In this document: one piece after another, positions 1 through 8,279 of the stretch
How positions within the stretch are numbered: the stretch's first letter is position 1
Layout: every line of letters starts with the position of its first letter
Assembly (NCBI RefSeq): GCF_000159635.1
Contig: NZ_GG667192.1
Location: 206,800-270,799 of the forward strand
Origin: Corynebacterium lipophiloflavum DSM 44291
Lineage (GTDB): Bacteria; Actinomycetota; Actinomycetes; Mycobacteriales; Mycobacteriaceae
Reading direction: 5' to 3'
Length of the DNA stretch: 64,000 nt
Made by a program: the position numbers and the translations under genes
Notes under the pieces: model-generated
Databases searched by the model: none
Told to the model about the DNA's origin: nothing
Seen by the model: only the letters and a program-made list of their open reading frames with translations

Positions 1-417
1 CTAGTTACAGTACGCACCGCAGGGGAAAGGCAATCCGAGTTTCAGAAGAGCGCCTACGGTGACAGCTACAAGGACACGGTGAACGCGCTCGAAGATAGTC
101 TCCAGCGCGCCGAATCCAGGATCGACGCGGCTATCGCACGCGAACAGGAACGTCGCGATGCGCTGGAACGCGCCGAGGAACAGCCCAACGGCGACGGCAT
201 CGACGCCGCGCGAAAAGACACGGATGATCAACCTTGGATGGAGCCGCCAGCCCCGAGTAGTTCCGCGCCTCCGGCTCCCGCTTTGCACTCGGGAGGCGGG
301 GGAGACACCTATACCGGGTGCCGCGCATACGGAGGGAATTACGCGTTTACCTCCGTAGACGACGAGGGTCGGCGATACGCGAAGATCGACTGCGCTACCA
401 AGGCACAAATCGGCTGA
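1..417 (+). CDS. C-terminal part of an unrecognised protein, cut by the left edge
   Basis: The frame is open from the first base and ends with a stop at 415-417, giving 138 residues without a start. The visible part begins with a charged, probably helical stretch (about residues 15-60, many Glu, Arg and Gln), followed by a Pro/Ser/Ala-rich linker and a short C-terminal block with two cysteines (motifs YTGCRAYGG and KIDC). The cysteines could form a disulfide, which would suit a secreted or surface-exposed tail. I do not recognise the family. An ATG at 79 could be an internal start, but the frame stays open upstream and there is no ribosome site there, so a longer gene starting outside the window is more likely. 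Confidence 0.6.
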   Translation, partial: LVTVRTAGERQSEFQKSAYGDSYKDTVNALEDSLQRAESRIDAAIAREQERRDALERAEEQPNGDGIDAARKDTDDQPWMEPPAPSSSAPPAPALHSGGGGDTYTGCRAYGGNYAFTSVDDEGRRYAKIDCATKAQIG

Positions 418-464
418 GCTCCGGCGCCTCAATATGGATTGAAAATCCGGTTACAGTGGAAAGC

Positions 465-1013
465 ATGAAACGTTCGCTTGCTGCTATCGGAGCCGTCGGC
501 GCACTCGCGCTGACGGCATTGCCCGCTACCGCCCAGGCGGAGGAGGTCGCACCGTTCGACCCGTTCGCATCCTCGGTGGACACATCGGCCATCGACGGGG
601 CGCTGGCGTCCCTGACCGAAACCAGCTCCAACGCTGTGGCCGCTTGGAGCACCCAGCTTGGATCCGCCGGAGGACCCTTCCCCGGAATCCTCCCCGCGCC
701 TGTCCCAGCGGGCGAATGCGCTCCGCAGGAGTTCGACGCCGTCGTGGACGGGTGGCCGGGCGTTGCAGGCACGATCGTCGAATGGTGCAACGGTGAGTGG
801 GCCGTCGCCGGTGCCAACCAGACGGACTGGAAGGTCTTCTTCCACCACGACGGGCAGAACTGGGTGGGGCTCGCGCCGGATGGGTCGAAGAAAACCGGTT
901 TGCAGCAGGGCTGCTTCAACGACATTAAGCTGCGCGAACAGGGCGCTCCGCAAGAGTTCCTCGACCGCACCCCGATCTGCACGCCGGAGGAAATCGGGTA
1001 CTTCCCGCGGTAA
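465..1013 (+). CDS. Secreted protein of unknown function
   Basis: This predicted protein of 182 residues starts MKRSLAAIG and has a clear signal peptide: a basic n-region, a hydrophobic core around residues 6-18 and a cleavage site near ATAQA-EE. The mature part has four cysteines (in ECAPQ, WCNGEW, GCFND and ICTPEE), consistent with disulfides outside the cell. The middle contains a Trp-rich repeat-like part (EWCNGEWAVAG, WKVFFHHDGQNW). I know of no assigned function. The ATG at 465 was chosen because the signal peptide begins exactly there; the frame upstream is not signal-like. It lies 47 nt after the truncated gene at the left edge. Confidence 0.75.
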   Translation: MKRSLAAIGAVGALALTALPATAQAEEVAPFDPFASSVDTSAIDGALASLTETSSNAVAAWSTQLGSAGGPFPGILPAPVPAGECAPQEFDAVVDGWPGVAGTIVEWCNGEWAVAGANQTDWKVFFHHDGQNWVGLAPDGSKKTGLQQGCFNDIKLREQGAPQEFLDRTPICTPEEIGYFPR

Positions 1014-1067
1014 ACGAAACCAGGCGCCGTGGCTGCTCATGATACGGAAGAGATAACCGTTAAGGGG

Positions 1068-1644
1068 ATGACTTTTGGCTCCCCCGAACCTTTCGAGAGC
1101 GGGACACGGCTCAGGCCGTTAGCTATCTGCGCGCCTGCTACTCGCGAACTCTGGGTCGGAAGGCTGCGGGCGCGCCCGGGGTGTACTCGGGCGAATACTT
1201 CGACCCCTGTGGCAATGACCCCTCCCCGCACTGGTTCACGCCGGAGGACCTGCTCGCGGCGCGACGGTGCAGTCAGAGAAAAGGTTGCTGTACGTCTTGA
1301 ACAAATCCCGAGAGATGTCGGACTGTGGGAACTAGACGATCCTCGTAGTCAACTCGGTGATTTCGCGCTCGAACGCTACCTCAGAGAGCTCCCCGGGATA
1401 GGGGAAGTGCGCGCCACCAAGCTCATTGCGCGCAAGCGCCCTGACATCTACCCCGTAGTGGATCGGGTGGTGCGCGCGGTTACTGGGACGTCGAGAAGCG
1501 AATTTACCGTTCCTTTCGCGCAAGCCCTCCGGGAGGACAATTGCGCGCTTGTTGCCGAGCTGGCGGCGCTCGGCGCCCGCGTCGGGCTTCCAGCGGAATC
1601 AATTTGCTCCCAGTCATGGAGGGCACTACGAACTCGTCGGATGC
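1068..1644 (+). pseudogene. Frameshifted DUF6308-like gene
   Basis: The DNA encodes pieces resembling the actinobacterial DUF6308 family, split between frames. From the ATG at 1068 the frame reads MTFGSPEPFESG. The family-like continuation (DTAQAVSYLRACYS to HWFTPEDLLAA) is in another frame from about 1103, and the helix-hairpin-helix-like part (LPGIGEVRATKLIARKRP) returns to the first frame from about 1263. A missing G in the run at 1101-1103 and one extra base near 1256-1262 would restore a single frame. A third shift near 1590 is possible. Without repair the frame runs to 1847, deep into the opposite AbgT gene. Either the gene is decaying or the assembly has indel errors. The 3' end is uncertain. 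Confidence 0.55.
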
Positions 1645-3261
1645 TTACGCTGCCGGGTACTCCATCGGCGAGCCCGGGCCCAGCGGGAGGCCGAGGAAGT
1701 ACCACAGCAGGAAGAAGAGGAACCAGCCGACCAAGATCGAGATCGAGTAAGGAAGGGCGAGGGACATCAGGGTGCCCACTCCCGCCTTCTTGTAGTAGCG
1801 CTGCAGCAACACCAGTGCAAGGCCGAAGAACGGTGACATCGGGGTGATGATGTTGGTCGGGGAGTCACCGATACGGAAGAGCATCTGCGCCACCTCGGGC
1901 GCGACTCCGACGTACATCATCATCGGGACCACAACCGGGGCCATGAGAGCCCACTGCGCGGACCCTGAGGTAATCAGCATGTTGAGCACGGCGACCATGG
2001 CGACGAGGCCCGCGAAAAGCAGCGCCGGGGGAAGGTCCCACTGCTGCAGCAGCTCCGCGCCCTTAATTGCTGTCCAGGGCCCCAAGTTCGACCACTGGAA
2101 CCAAGCCAGGAACTGGGACACGGCAAAGAACAGAACCAACATGGGCAGCATCGTCTCAAGCCCCTTGGCCATCATGTCGGGAATGTCGCCGGAGCTCTTG
2201 ATGCTGCCTGTGGTCAGGCCGTAGGCGAGACCGACGAAGAAGAACCCCAGAGTGATCGGCACCGCCACCGCCTGAATCAGCGGCGACTGCATGAACCCTT
2301 CCTCGGGGCGGGCAAACGGGGAGGCAGGGATGAACAGCAGCGCGAAGTAGATGGCGAGGAACACCAGCAAGGTGATGAGCGCGGAGACCAAGCCCTTCGA
2401 CTCGACCGGTGTAAGGGTCAGGGAAATCTCCTCGGAATCTTCGGGGTCGTTGGAGGGGGCGTCGTCACGCGATTGCTCGAAAGAAACCTCGCTGTGGTCG
2501 ATGAGCTCGTGCGCCTTCTTATCCACAAAGAACTCCGTCACTGCCGTGATGAGCAGGGAGAGGAACACGGCCGAGGGGATGACGAAGAAAATATTGGCCA
2601 GCGGCGAAACTACGTAGTTCTCGTCGACCATTTGGGCTGCCGATGTCGAAATTCCCGCGAGCAGAAGGTCGGTGATGTTGAGAATGAGTGAGGCGTTGAA
2701 ACCCGCGCTCGACGCCGCGAACGCGACCATCGCACCGACGATCGGGGAGCGGCCGACGGCATGGAAGGCCATCGCGCCGAGCGGGATGATGATGACGTAG
2801 ATCGCGTCGGAGGCGACGGAGCCCGTGACGCCTGCCAGAGCGATCATGAACGTGAGAATCTTCGGGTTGACGTAACCGACCATGGCGCGCACCATCGCGG
2901 AAAGCAGGCCGGTGTATTCGGCGACCGCGACACCCAGCATGACCGCGAGAACCACACCCAGCGGCGGGAAGGAGACGAAGTTCTTCACCGCATCCGTCAC
3001 CATCCGTGAAAGATTCTCGGTGGTCAACAGGGATTCGACCGCGATGGTGTCACCGCTGCCGGGGTCTGTGGCGCTCATGCCGATCCGGTTGCCAATCCAC
3101 GACAGCGCCACAACAACGCCAGAAAGGATGACAAACAGCCAGAACGGATTGGGCAGCTTGTTGCCGACCTTCTCGATGACTCCGAGGAAACCGCCCCCAC
3201 CGGTGTCCTTCTCTTCAGGTTCCTTGGTCGTCGTCGACCCTTGAGTGTGTGATCCTGTCAT
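1645..3261 (-). CDS. AbgT family transporter
   Basis: This 538-residue membrane protein belongs to the AbgT family (p-aminobenzoyl-glutamate transport; some members export sulfonamides). About a dozen hydrophobic segments are visible, starting with NPFWLFVILSGVVVALSWI, and the C-terminal half has the family-like stretches SGSAQWALMAPVVVPM and IGDSPTNIITPMSPFF. A soluble acidic loop (about residues 245-275) separates two hydrophobic halves. Length fits the family (about 500). The start at 3261 (MTGSHTQG) was preferred over an upstream in-frame start at 3309 because an AGGAA ribosome site lies 8 nt before it. The gene stands alone, and its 3' end meets the frameshifted DUF6308-like gene. The substrate cannot be told from the sequence. 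Confidence 0.85.
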   Translation of the reverse strand: MTGSHTQGSTTTKEPEEKDTGGGGFLGVIEKVGNKLPNPFWLFVILSGVVVALSWIGNRIGMSATDPGSGDTIAVESLLTTENLSRMVTDAVKNFVSFPPLGVVLAVMLGVAVAEYTGLLSAMVRAMVGYVNPKILTFMIALAGVTGSVASDAIYVIIIPLGAMAFHAVGRSPIVGAMVAFAASSAGFNASLILNITDLLLAGISTSAAQMVDENYVVSPLANIFFVIPSAVFLSLLITAVTEFFVDKKAHELIDHSEVSFEQSRDDAPSNDPEDSEEISLTLTPVESKGLVSALITLLVFLAIYFALLFIPASPFARPEEGFMQSPLIQAVAVPITLGFFFVGLAYGLTTGSIKSSGDIPDMMAKGLETMLPMLVLFFAVSQFLAWFQWSNLGPWTAIKGAELLQQWDLPPALLFAGLVAMVAVLNMLITSGSAQWALMAPVVVPMMMYVGVAPEVAQMLFRIGDSPTNIITPMSPFFGLALVLLQRYYKKAGVGTLMSLALPYSISILVGWFLFFLLWYFLGLPLGPGSPMEYPAA

Positions 3262-3370
3262 GGCGTCGCTTCCTGGTCGGGATTTGATGTGAAACACCTT
3301 AACGCACACTTAGTATTGTGTGGCACAGTTGTCGCCAAGACGATGCGGTGAACTGGGCCGGAAGGAGCGA

Positions 3371-4021
3371 ATGAAAGTGTCTACAGTTGCGACGAGAAAC
3401 CGCGGGGGTGGGTGCGCGGCCGCGGCAGCTGCCGTTGTCGCGTTGGTCGCCGTCGCCGCGGTGGTGCTCGTGATGATTCGTCCTGTGTTGTTCGGCCTCG
3501 GGCGCGAGAGCATCACCGACGAGCAAATCGGGGCGTCGTTCAAGCAGATCGCTGAGCTGTCGGTGGAGGAGTACGCGTATTCAACGGTGGGCTCGTTCGA
3601 GCAGGAGGGCTTCACCATCGCGGGGCGCGCCGTCCCCTTTACCGGACGCAACTTCCTGGTGACGTTCGACGGATCCGTCAAGGCGGGGCTTCGCGACGCC
3701 GAGCAGGTCGCGGTGGACATCGACGACGATGCCGAGAAACTCACCGTGCGCGTGCCGCGCGTGGCCATCACCGAAAACTCCGTCGACCCAGCAAGCATTT
3801 CCGTGTACGACCAGTCAATGAATCCCTTGAACCAGGTCAGGGTGGACGACGTTGCCGGCTTCCTCGCTGAGCAAGAAAAGCGTGCGGAGGAAAAGGCCAT
3901 TGAGGAGGGTCTTCTCAAGCGCGCCGAGCAGCGCACCGAGGAACTCATGCGCAGCCACGCCAGCGCGTTGATCGAGGGCACCAACATGGCGGGGTATCAG
4001 GTGGAGGTGCGCTGGAGCTAA
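3371..4021 (+). CDS. DUF4230 membrane-anchored protein
   Basis: The protein has 216 residues. One transmembrane segment (about residues 14-40, Ala/Val-rich) is followed by a long domain matching the DUF4230 pattern: a beta-rich middle (FLVTFDGSVKAGLRDAEQVAVDI, VRVPRVAI) and a charged C-terminal helix with many Glu, Lys and Arg (about residues 155-200). Such proteins are predicted to be single-pass with the domain outside. The function is unknown. The ATG at 3371 has a GAAGGAG ribosome site at good spacing, which decides against earlier in-frame codons. It is divergent from the AbgT gene. Confidence 0.75.
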   Translation: MKVSTVATRNRGGGCAAAAAAVVALVAVAAVVLVMIRPVLFGLGRESITDEQIGASFKQIAELSVEEYAYSTVGSFEQEGFTIAGRAVPFTGRNFLVTFDGSVKAGLRDAEQVAVDIDDDAEKLTVRVPRVAITENSVDPASISVYDQSMNPLNQVRVDDVAGFLAEQEKRAEEKAIEEGLLKRAEQRTEELMRSHASALIEGTNMAGYQVEVRWS

Positions 4022-4049
4022 ACTCCCCCGGGCGGTTGTTGTCTGTGGT

Positions 4050-4055
4050 TACACT
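4050..4055 (+). promoter_or_regulatory. -10 box (TACACT) for a probably leaderless transcript
   Basis: TACACT ends 7 nt before the GTG at 4063 and no Shine-Dalgarno sequence precedes that codon. The spacing puts the transcription start at or next to the start codon. Confidence 0.5.
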
Positions 4056-4062
4056 CGCGCGG

Positions 4063-4938
4063 GTGAGTGCAGAAGAACTGGAACCGATGCTCCTGACCGT
4101 CTACCGCGTCCTCGAATTGATCGGCGTGTTCCTTGCCGCGCTGGTTGGCGGCACGGTTGCACGCACAATGAAGTTCGACATTGTGGGCTTTCTCATCATC
4201 GCCGTTGTGTCGGCGCTTGCGGGAGGGGCGCTCAGAGATACCCTTATTAACTCTGGACTCGTCGCCGCCCTAGACAACCCGGAATATGTGTGGACGGCCA
4301 TGGCCGGCGCCGCGGTGGCGTTTGTCACTCGACTGCACGGATTCTTCTGGACAATCTTCCACTACCACGCGGACATGGCGATCCTCGGTGTGTGGGCGGT
4401 GACCGGTTCAACCAAAGCGCTGCTCAACGGCGTTTCTCCCCTCGGGTGTGTCCTCATGGGTGTTGTCACGGCCACGGGTGGCGGCATTCTGCGGGACATG
4501 ATGTGCGGCCAGGTGCCCTCCGTGCTGAAAAACCAGCAGATGACTGTCATCCCGGCTGTCGTCGCAGGAACTCTCAACGTGGGGCTTTACCACGCGGGGT
4601 ACGACGCCTGGGGAATGATCGCCTCCCCGATCGTGGCGTTCTTGCTGGCCATGCTCGTGTATTGGAAGGGCTGGTACGTCCCGGCGCGCCAAGATTTCGC
4701 CCCGGTCAACGACATCGCGCTGAGCCTGCGCCGCTCCTTCAGCGGAGTGGAACAGCAGTTGCGCACCGCCGCGCGGAAGGTCGAGCCCACAGATGTCCGA
4801 TCGTGGCGGCACGAGAAAATGGAAGAGATCGAGGACGAGGAAGATGGCCTCACCCGCGACGAGTTCATCGACATGCTCTACCGCGCGTACAGCCGATCAG
4901 GCGACGACGGGGACACCGGGTGGGTGCGGCGCACGTAA
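4063..4938 (+). CDS. TRIC/UPF0126-type cation channel family protein
   Basis: The protein is an integral membrane protein of 291 residues. Two repeats each carry the family hallmark G-G-x-x-R-D (GGALRD near residue 55 and GGGILRD near 145), with about seven hydrophobic segments in the first 210 residues. A hydrophilic C-terminal tail of about 75 residues follows, rich in Asp, Glu and Arg. Prokaryotic members are potassium-permeable TRIC channels. I take the GTG at 4063 as start because a -10 box lies 7 nt upstream; a TTG at 4036 and an ATG at 4087 are alternatives. The acidic tail is longer than in minimal members. The next gene starts 10 nt after the stop. Confidence 0.8.
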   Translation: MSAEELEPMLLTVYRVLELIGVFLAALVGGTVARTMKFDIVGFLIIAVVSALAGGALRDTLINSGLVAALDNPEYVWTAMAGAAVAFVTRLHGFFWTIFHYHADMAILGVWAVTGSTKALLNGVSPLGCVLMGVVTATGGGILRDMMCGQVPSVLKNQQMTVIPAVVAGTLNVGLYHAGYDAWGMIASPIVAFLLAMLVYWKGWYVPARQDFAPVNDIALSLRRSFSGVEQQLRTAARKVEPTDVRSWRHEKMEEIEDEEDGLTRDEFIDMLYRAYSRSGDDGDTGWVRRT

Positions 4939-4948
4939 CATCGGGTCC

Positions 4949-5773
4949 ATGGACCTAGCCAAGCACCTCTCTGGGTGGCCGGTGGACAACGTCTCAGCCG
5001 CGCTCGTCGGAAAGCAGGACGCGACCTACGGCGACGAGCACGCCATCTACGAGCTCATGAGCGTGACCAAGCTGCTCGCTGCCTACAGCTTCCTCATGGC
5101 CGTCGAAGAGCGAGCATTCTCGCTCGATAGCCCCTGCGGCCCCGACGGTTCCACCGTCCGCCACTTGCTTGCCCACGCCTCCGGAGTAGGGCTTGATTCG
5201 CGCAAGGCTCAGAAACCGGTCGGTGAGCGGCGCATTTACTCGTCCGCCGGCTTCGAAATTCTCGACGACTTTCTCCACGAGCGCAGTGGGATGCACCTTG
5301 GGGAGTACGCGCGCCTCGGTGTTTTCGAGCCACTCTGCATGGACAGCGCGGAGATTTATGGGTCTGCGGGGCACGGCGGGAGGGCGTCGTTAAGCGATAT
5401 GCGCGCCTTCGCCCGCGAGTTGACGGCGCCCACATTGCTGAGCGAGCAGACGCTTATCGACGCCTTCGCCAACCAATTCGGTGAGCTGCGCGGGATCGTC
5501 CCCGGATACGGGATGCAGAAGCCCTGCCCGTGGGGTCTGGGATTTGAGATCCGGGGCGAGAAAGCGCCGCACTGGACCGGTGACAACATGCCCGCAGACA
5601 CCGTGGGGCACTTCGGAATGTCCGGAACCTACCTCTGGGTCGTGCCGGCATGGTCAGATTCACCGGCAGCGGGGACCGCGATGGTCGTGCTCACCGACCG
5701 CGATTTCGGCGATTGGGCGAAACCATTGTGGCAGGAGACGAACGCGGCGGTGTTTGAGGAGCTTTCCGGCTAG
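4949..5773 (+). CDS. Serine hydrolase of the beta-lactamase/esterase family
   Basis: This 274-residue protein has the penicillin-binding-protein-like catalytic layout. The SxxK motif is S38-V-T-K41, the YxN-like motif is Y97-S-S, and a HxG-type third motif (HFGMSG) is near residue 218. The Y-S-S form and the HxG triad element are typical of class C-like esterases and peptidases rather than true beta-lactamases. There is no signal peptide, so it probably acts in the cytoplasm. A TAACAT -10 box at 4936-4941, sharing bases with the previous stop codon, is 7 nt before the ATG, so the gene may have its own leaderless transcript. The substrate is unknown. Confidence 0.75.
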   Translation: MDLAKHLSGWPVDNVSAALVGKQDATYGDEHAIYELMSVTKLLAAYSFLMAVEERAFSLDSPCGPDGSTVRHLLAHASGVGLDSRKAQKPVGERRIYSSAGFEILDDFLHERSGMHLGEYARLGVFEPLCMDSAEIYGSAGHGGRASLSDMRAFARELTAPTLLSEQTLIDAFANQFGELRGIVPGYGMQKPCPWGLGFEIRGEKAPHWTGDNMPADTVGHFGMSGTYLWVVPAWSDSPAAGTAMVVLTDRDFGDWAKPLWQETNAAVFEELSG

Positions 5774-5884
5774 GGCGTGGAGCTGAACTCTGCCGTGGCT
5801 GAGTGTTGTGCTGTTGCTGGCGGGGGTGTGGGCAGGCAGAATCGGCGGTGTTCTTTAGGTTTGCGGCAATTTGGGGGTTTGTCG

Positions 5885-6499
5885 GTGCGTCGGTTCGGTG
5901 TGGTTGTTGGCTTGTTCGGGGTTGTCGGTTTAGTGTCGGGGTGTGCGTCGGGTGCGGGTGTGGGTGTTCTGGGTCAGACGGGTGCTGCTGGGCCTGCTTC
6001 TTCGGAGGCGGCTGTTTCTCCGGAGCCGACTGCGTTTCACTTTGACAGCGGGGACTTGGTGATCGGGCCGTTTGATCCCGAGGAGGTCAAGCACAATCTT
6101 TTCGACCCGTGCACGGAAATCTCCGATGCGGAGTTCGCGGCGGCGGGGTTGGTGAAGAGCGAGGTGCAGCCTGAGCCAAGGGTGCTCAGTGATCGATTCA
6201 TCGTGACCTGTGCCATAGAGGGGGAGGACCCCTACACTGAGACACTTTTAGTAACGAATGCAGCACCGAAATCGGTCATTCTGTCGACTTCGCAGCAGTT
6301 CAATTCCCACTCCGCCCAGGTGCCGGAAATATTTGCGTTCGGGCCCCCTAACGGAGGAACGGAAATGTGTGATGTGGCCATAGAGACAAAACGCGGTACT
6401 TTCTCCGCGAGCGTTTTTACGTACCGCGCCTCCGGTGACGTGACTGATTTATGTGCAAAAGCAGCTGATACGCTCGGCAAGCTTTATTTGGTCGGTTAG
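5885..6499 (+). CDS. DUF3558-like lipoprotein
   Basis: The protein has 204 residues from the GTG at 5885. A hydrophobic signal segment ends in the lipobox LVSGC, so the mature protein is probably lipid-anchored on the cell surface. The part after the linker has the pattern FDPCTEISDAEFAAAGL, typical of actinobacterial DUF3558 proteins, and four further cysteines or so in a beta-rich domain. Longer starts exist (GTG 5777, TTG 5879), but 5777 would give an overlong n-region before the signal. Codons in the first 150 positions end in G or T far more often than in neighbouring genes. The PPE-like gene follows 115 nt downstream in the same direction; in other Actinobacteria DUF3558 genes are found near EspG/PPE-type genes, so a link is plausible. 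Confidence 0.6.
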   Translation: MRRFGVVVGLFGVVGLVSGCASGAGVGVLGQTGAAGPASSEAAVSPEPTAFHFDSGDLVIGPFDPEEVKHNLFDPCTEISDAEFAAAGLVKSEVQPEPRVLSDRFIVTCAIEGEDPYTETLLVTNAAPKSVILSTSQQFNSHSAQVPEIFAFGPPNGGTEMCDVAIETKRGTFSASVFTYRASGDVTDLCAKAADTLGKLYLVG

Positions 6500-6614
6500 G
6501 CGCTCTGAGTGTCAATTCAGTGTGCATCAGCTTCTAGCGCCTAGCTCGAGACCGTTTTACAGTGCGAGTTGGAACCCAAGCGTCGTGCTGGGTACTAAGT
6601 CGTAAGGGGGGAAA

Positions 6615-8279
6615 GTGAATTCGCGGATAATGCTCGATGTCAACGGGGTCAGAGGGGCAATCGACGAGCTGAGAAGTTGCGCATCTCATGTAGGGCTCAA
6701 TTTTGGCCGAGATTTGCGTTCAGATCTTGCGGGTTTTTCTCCTGTGTCGGGTCTTGATGAGTCGGGGGTGTCGCATGGTCGTGTGTCGTCGGTGAGTCGT
6801 CCGGAGGCGTTGAAGGCGTTGGCGGCGCATGTGCTGGATGCTGCGGTGTTGCTGGAGGCGAATTTGGATAGTGTTGTTGGTGATGATGGGGCGTTTTCCC
6901 ACATGGTGGGTTCCATTGGGTTAGCCAATGTGTGGGGTGCGTCGGCGTCGGTGGTGGATGTGGATATGAAGTTGGCGCAGGTGGAGAACCCGTCGACGAA
7001 TCCGTTTGTGTTCGGCCGTCCGGTGGCTGGGTTTGTGGCGTCGTTGCCGGTGTTGCATGGCCAGTTCCAGGCCACTGATCCATCACGTGTGCTGTCGGAG
7101 GCGGCGGCGTGGGAGTCGACGGCGGTTAAGGTTTCTGAGGTGGTGTCTCGGTTGGATGCGGTGGTGGCGGCGTTGGGGTCGTCTGCGGAGACGTCGTGGG
7201 TGGATAAGGCGATTGAGCGGGTGCGGCGGATTCAGTGGGCGGGTGGCCAGTTTGCGGCGCATGCTTCGGCGATGGGGGTGCATGCGGGTAATTTGGCGGC
7301 GGTTGCTGGTGCGGAGAAGGCGACTGCGGCAGCGGCGTATGCGTCGTGGTTGGCGGCGCCGGTGGAGGTCAAGCCGGTGGTGGAGCAGGCGTATATGGCG
7401 GCGTTTCCGCCGCGGTTGACGGCAGGGTTGGTGCCGACGGTGCCGCCTTTTAATCAGTTGTTGCCGGCGTTGGATGCGATGCCTGCGGCACCGTTTTCAC
7501 CGGAGGCGGTGGTGGTGCCTGCCGCACCAGCGTTTGAGAGCCGTGTGTTGCCGCAGGTGGTCAAAGATGCGTTGGTGGCTAACGGGTTTTCGGATGTGGC
7601 GTATGCGACTACTCCGCAGGACGTGTTGGCGGCTGCACCCGCAGGTGGCGCGGGTGTTGGTGCGGGTGGCCTGTCACCGGTTGCGGGTGCGACGCAGGCG
7701 GCATCGGTGGCGACGCTGCCACCGGTTACGGAAGCTCCGGCCGGGTCTGCCCCGATGGTGCCTGTGGGTGCGGGACATGCCGGGTTTGGGGCATCACCAC
7801 TGGGTGTCACCCCGGGGGTAAGTCCTGTGTTGGGCACAGGTGGTGCTCATAGCGGTGCCCGCGGTGCTGTGCCGGGTGGCCGTGTAGGTGGCAGGCAGGG
7901 TGTGGGTTCTGCTGTGGGTGCGGGTGCTGGGTCCGCGGTGGGCCTTATCGGCCGCGGCGGTGCGGGTGTGGGTACGATCCCACCCGGTCTCACGGGCCCG
8001 GGGCTCACGGGCCATGGTGTTGGCGCACCGCTGGCACCGGGGTCCACTACCGCATCGACCGCAACGAGTGCGCACACCGCGAATCGTTCCGTGGCGGTCG
8101 GTGGCCCGATGAGCCCAAGCGCCCACGCAGGCGGTGGCGGGTCGAGGAAGCGTCGCGTGCGGGCGGTAACCAGCGCGGTGGAACGCAACGGCAACCTCCG
8201 CGCCCTGCTCGGTGATGCTCCCGCGGTGCTGCCCGACGTCATCGGCGACGACGTCCGCACCCCACGACACACAACCTAA
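6615..8279 (+). CDS. PPE-like / ESX-associated large protein
   Basis: The protein has 554 residues and starts at GTG 6615, just after an AAGGGGGG ribosome site. The first 280 residues are predicted helical with scattered Trp-containing turns (VWGAS, AWEST, TSWVD, IQWAGG, ASWLAAP), which resembles helical WXG100/PPE-type domains. Residues from about 280 to 510 are low in complexity and rich in Gly, Ala, Pro and Val. The tail (about 510-554) is basic and then acidic (SRKRRVRAV, LPDVIGDDV). Actinobacterial PPE-like proteins share this plan. No signal peptide is present, so export would need a type VII system. No ESX machinery is in the window. Codons end strongly in G or T until about position 7600. 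The function is not known. Confidence 0.5.
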   Translation: MNSRIMLDVNGVRGAIDELRSCASHVGLNFGRDLRSDLAGFSPVSGLDESGVSHGRVSSVSRPEALKALAAHVLDAAVLLEANLDSVVGDDGAFSHMVGSIGLANVWGASASVVDVDMKLAQVENPSTNPFVFGRPVAGFVASLPVLHGQFQATDPSRVLSEAAAWESTAVKVSEVVSRLDAVVAALGSSAETSWVDKAIERVRRIQWAGGQFAAHASAMGVHAGNLAAVAGAEKATAAAAYASWLAAPVEVKPVVEQAYMAAFPPRLTAGLVPTVPPFNQLLPALDAMPAAPFSPEAVVVPAAPAFESRVLPQVVKDALVANGFSDVAYATTPQDVLAAAPAGGAGVGAGGLSPVAGATQAASVATLPPVTEAPAGSAPMVPVGAGHAGFGASPLGVTPGVSPVLGTGGAHSGARGAVPGGRVGGRQGVGSAVGAGAGSAVGLIGRGGAGVGTIPPGLTGPGLTGHGVGAPLAPGSTTASTATSAHTANRSVAVGGPMSPSAHAGGGGSRKRRVRAVTSAVERNGNLRALLGDAPAVLPDVIGDDVRTPRHTT

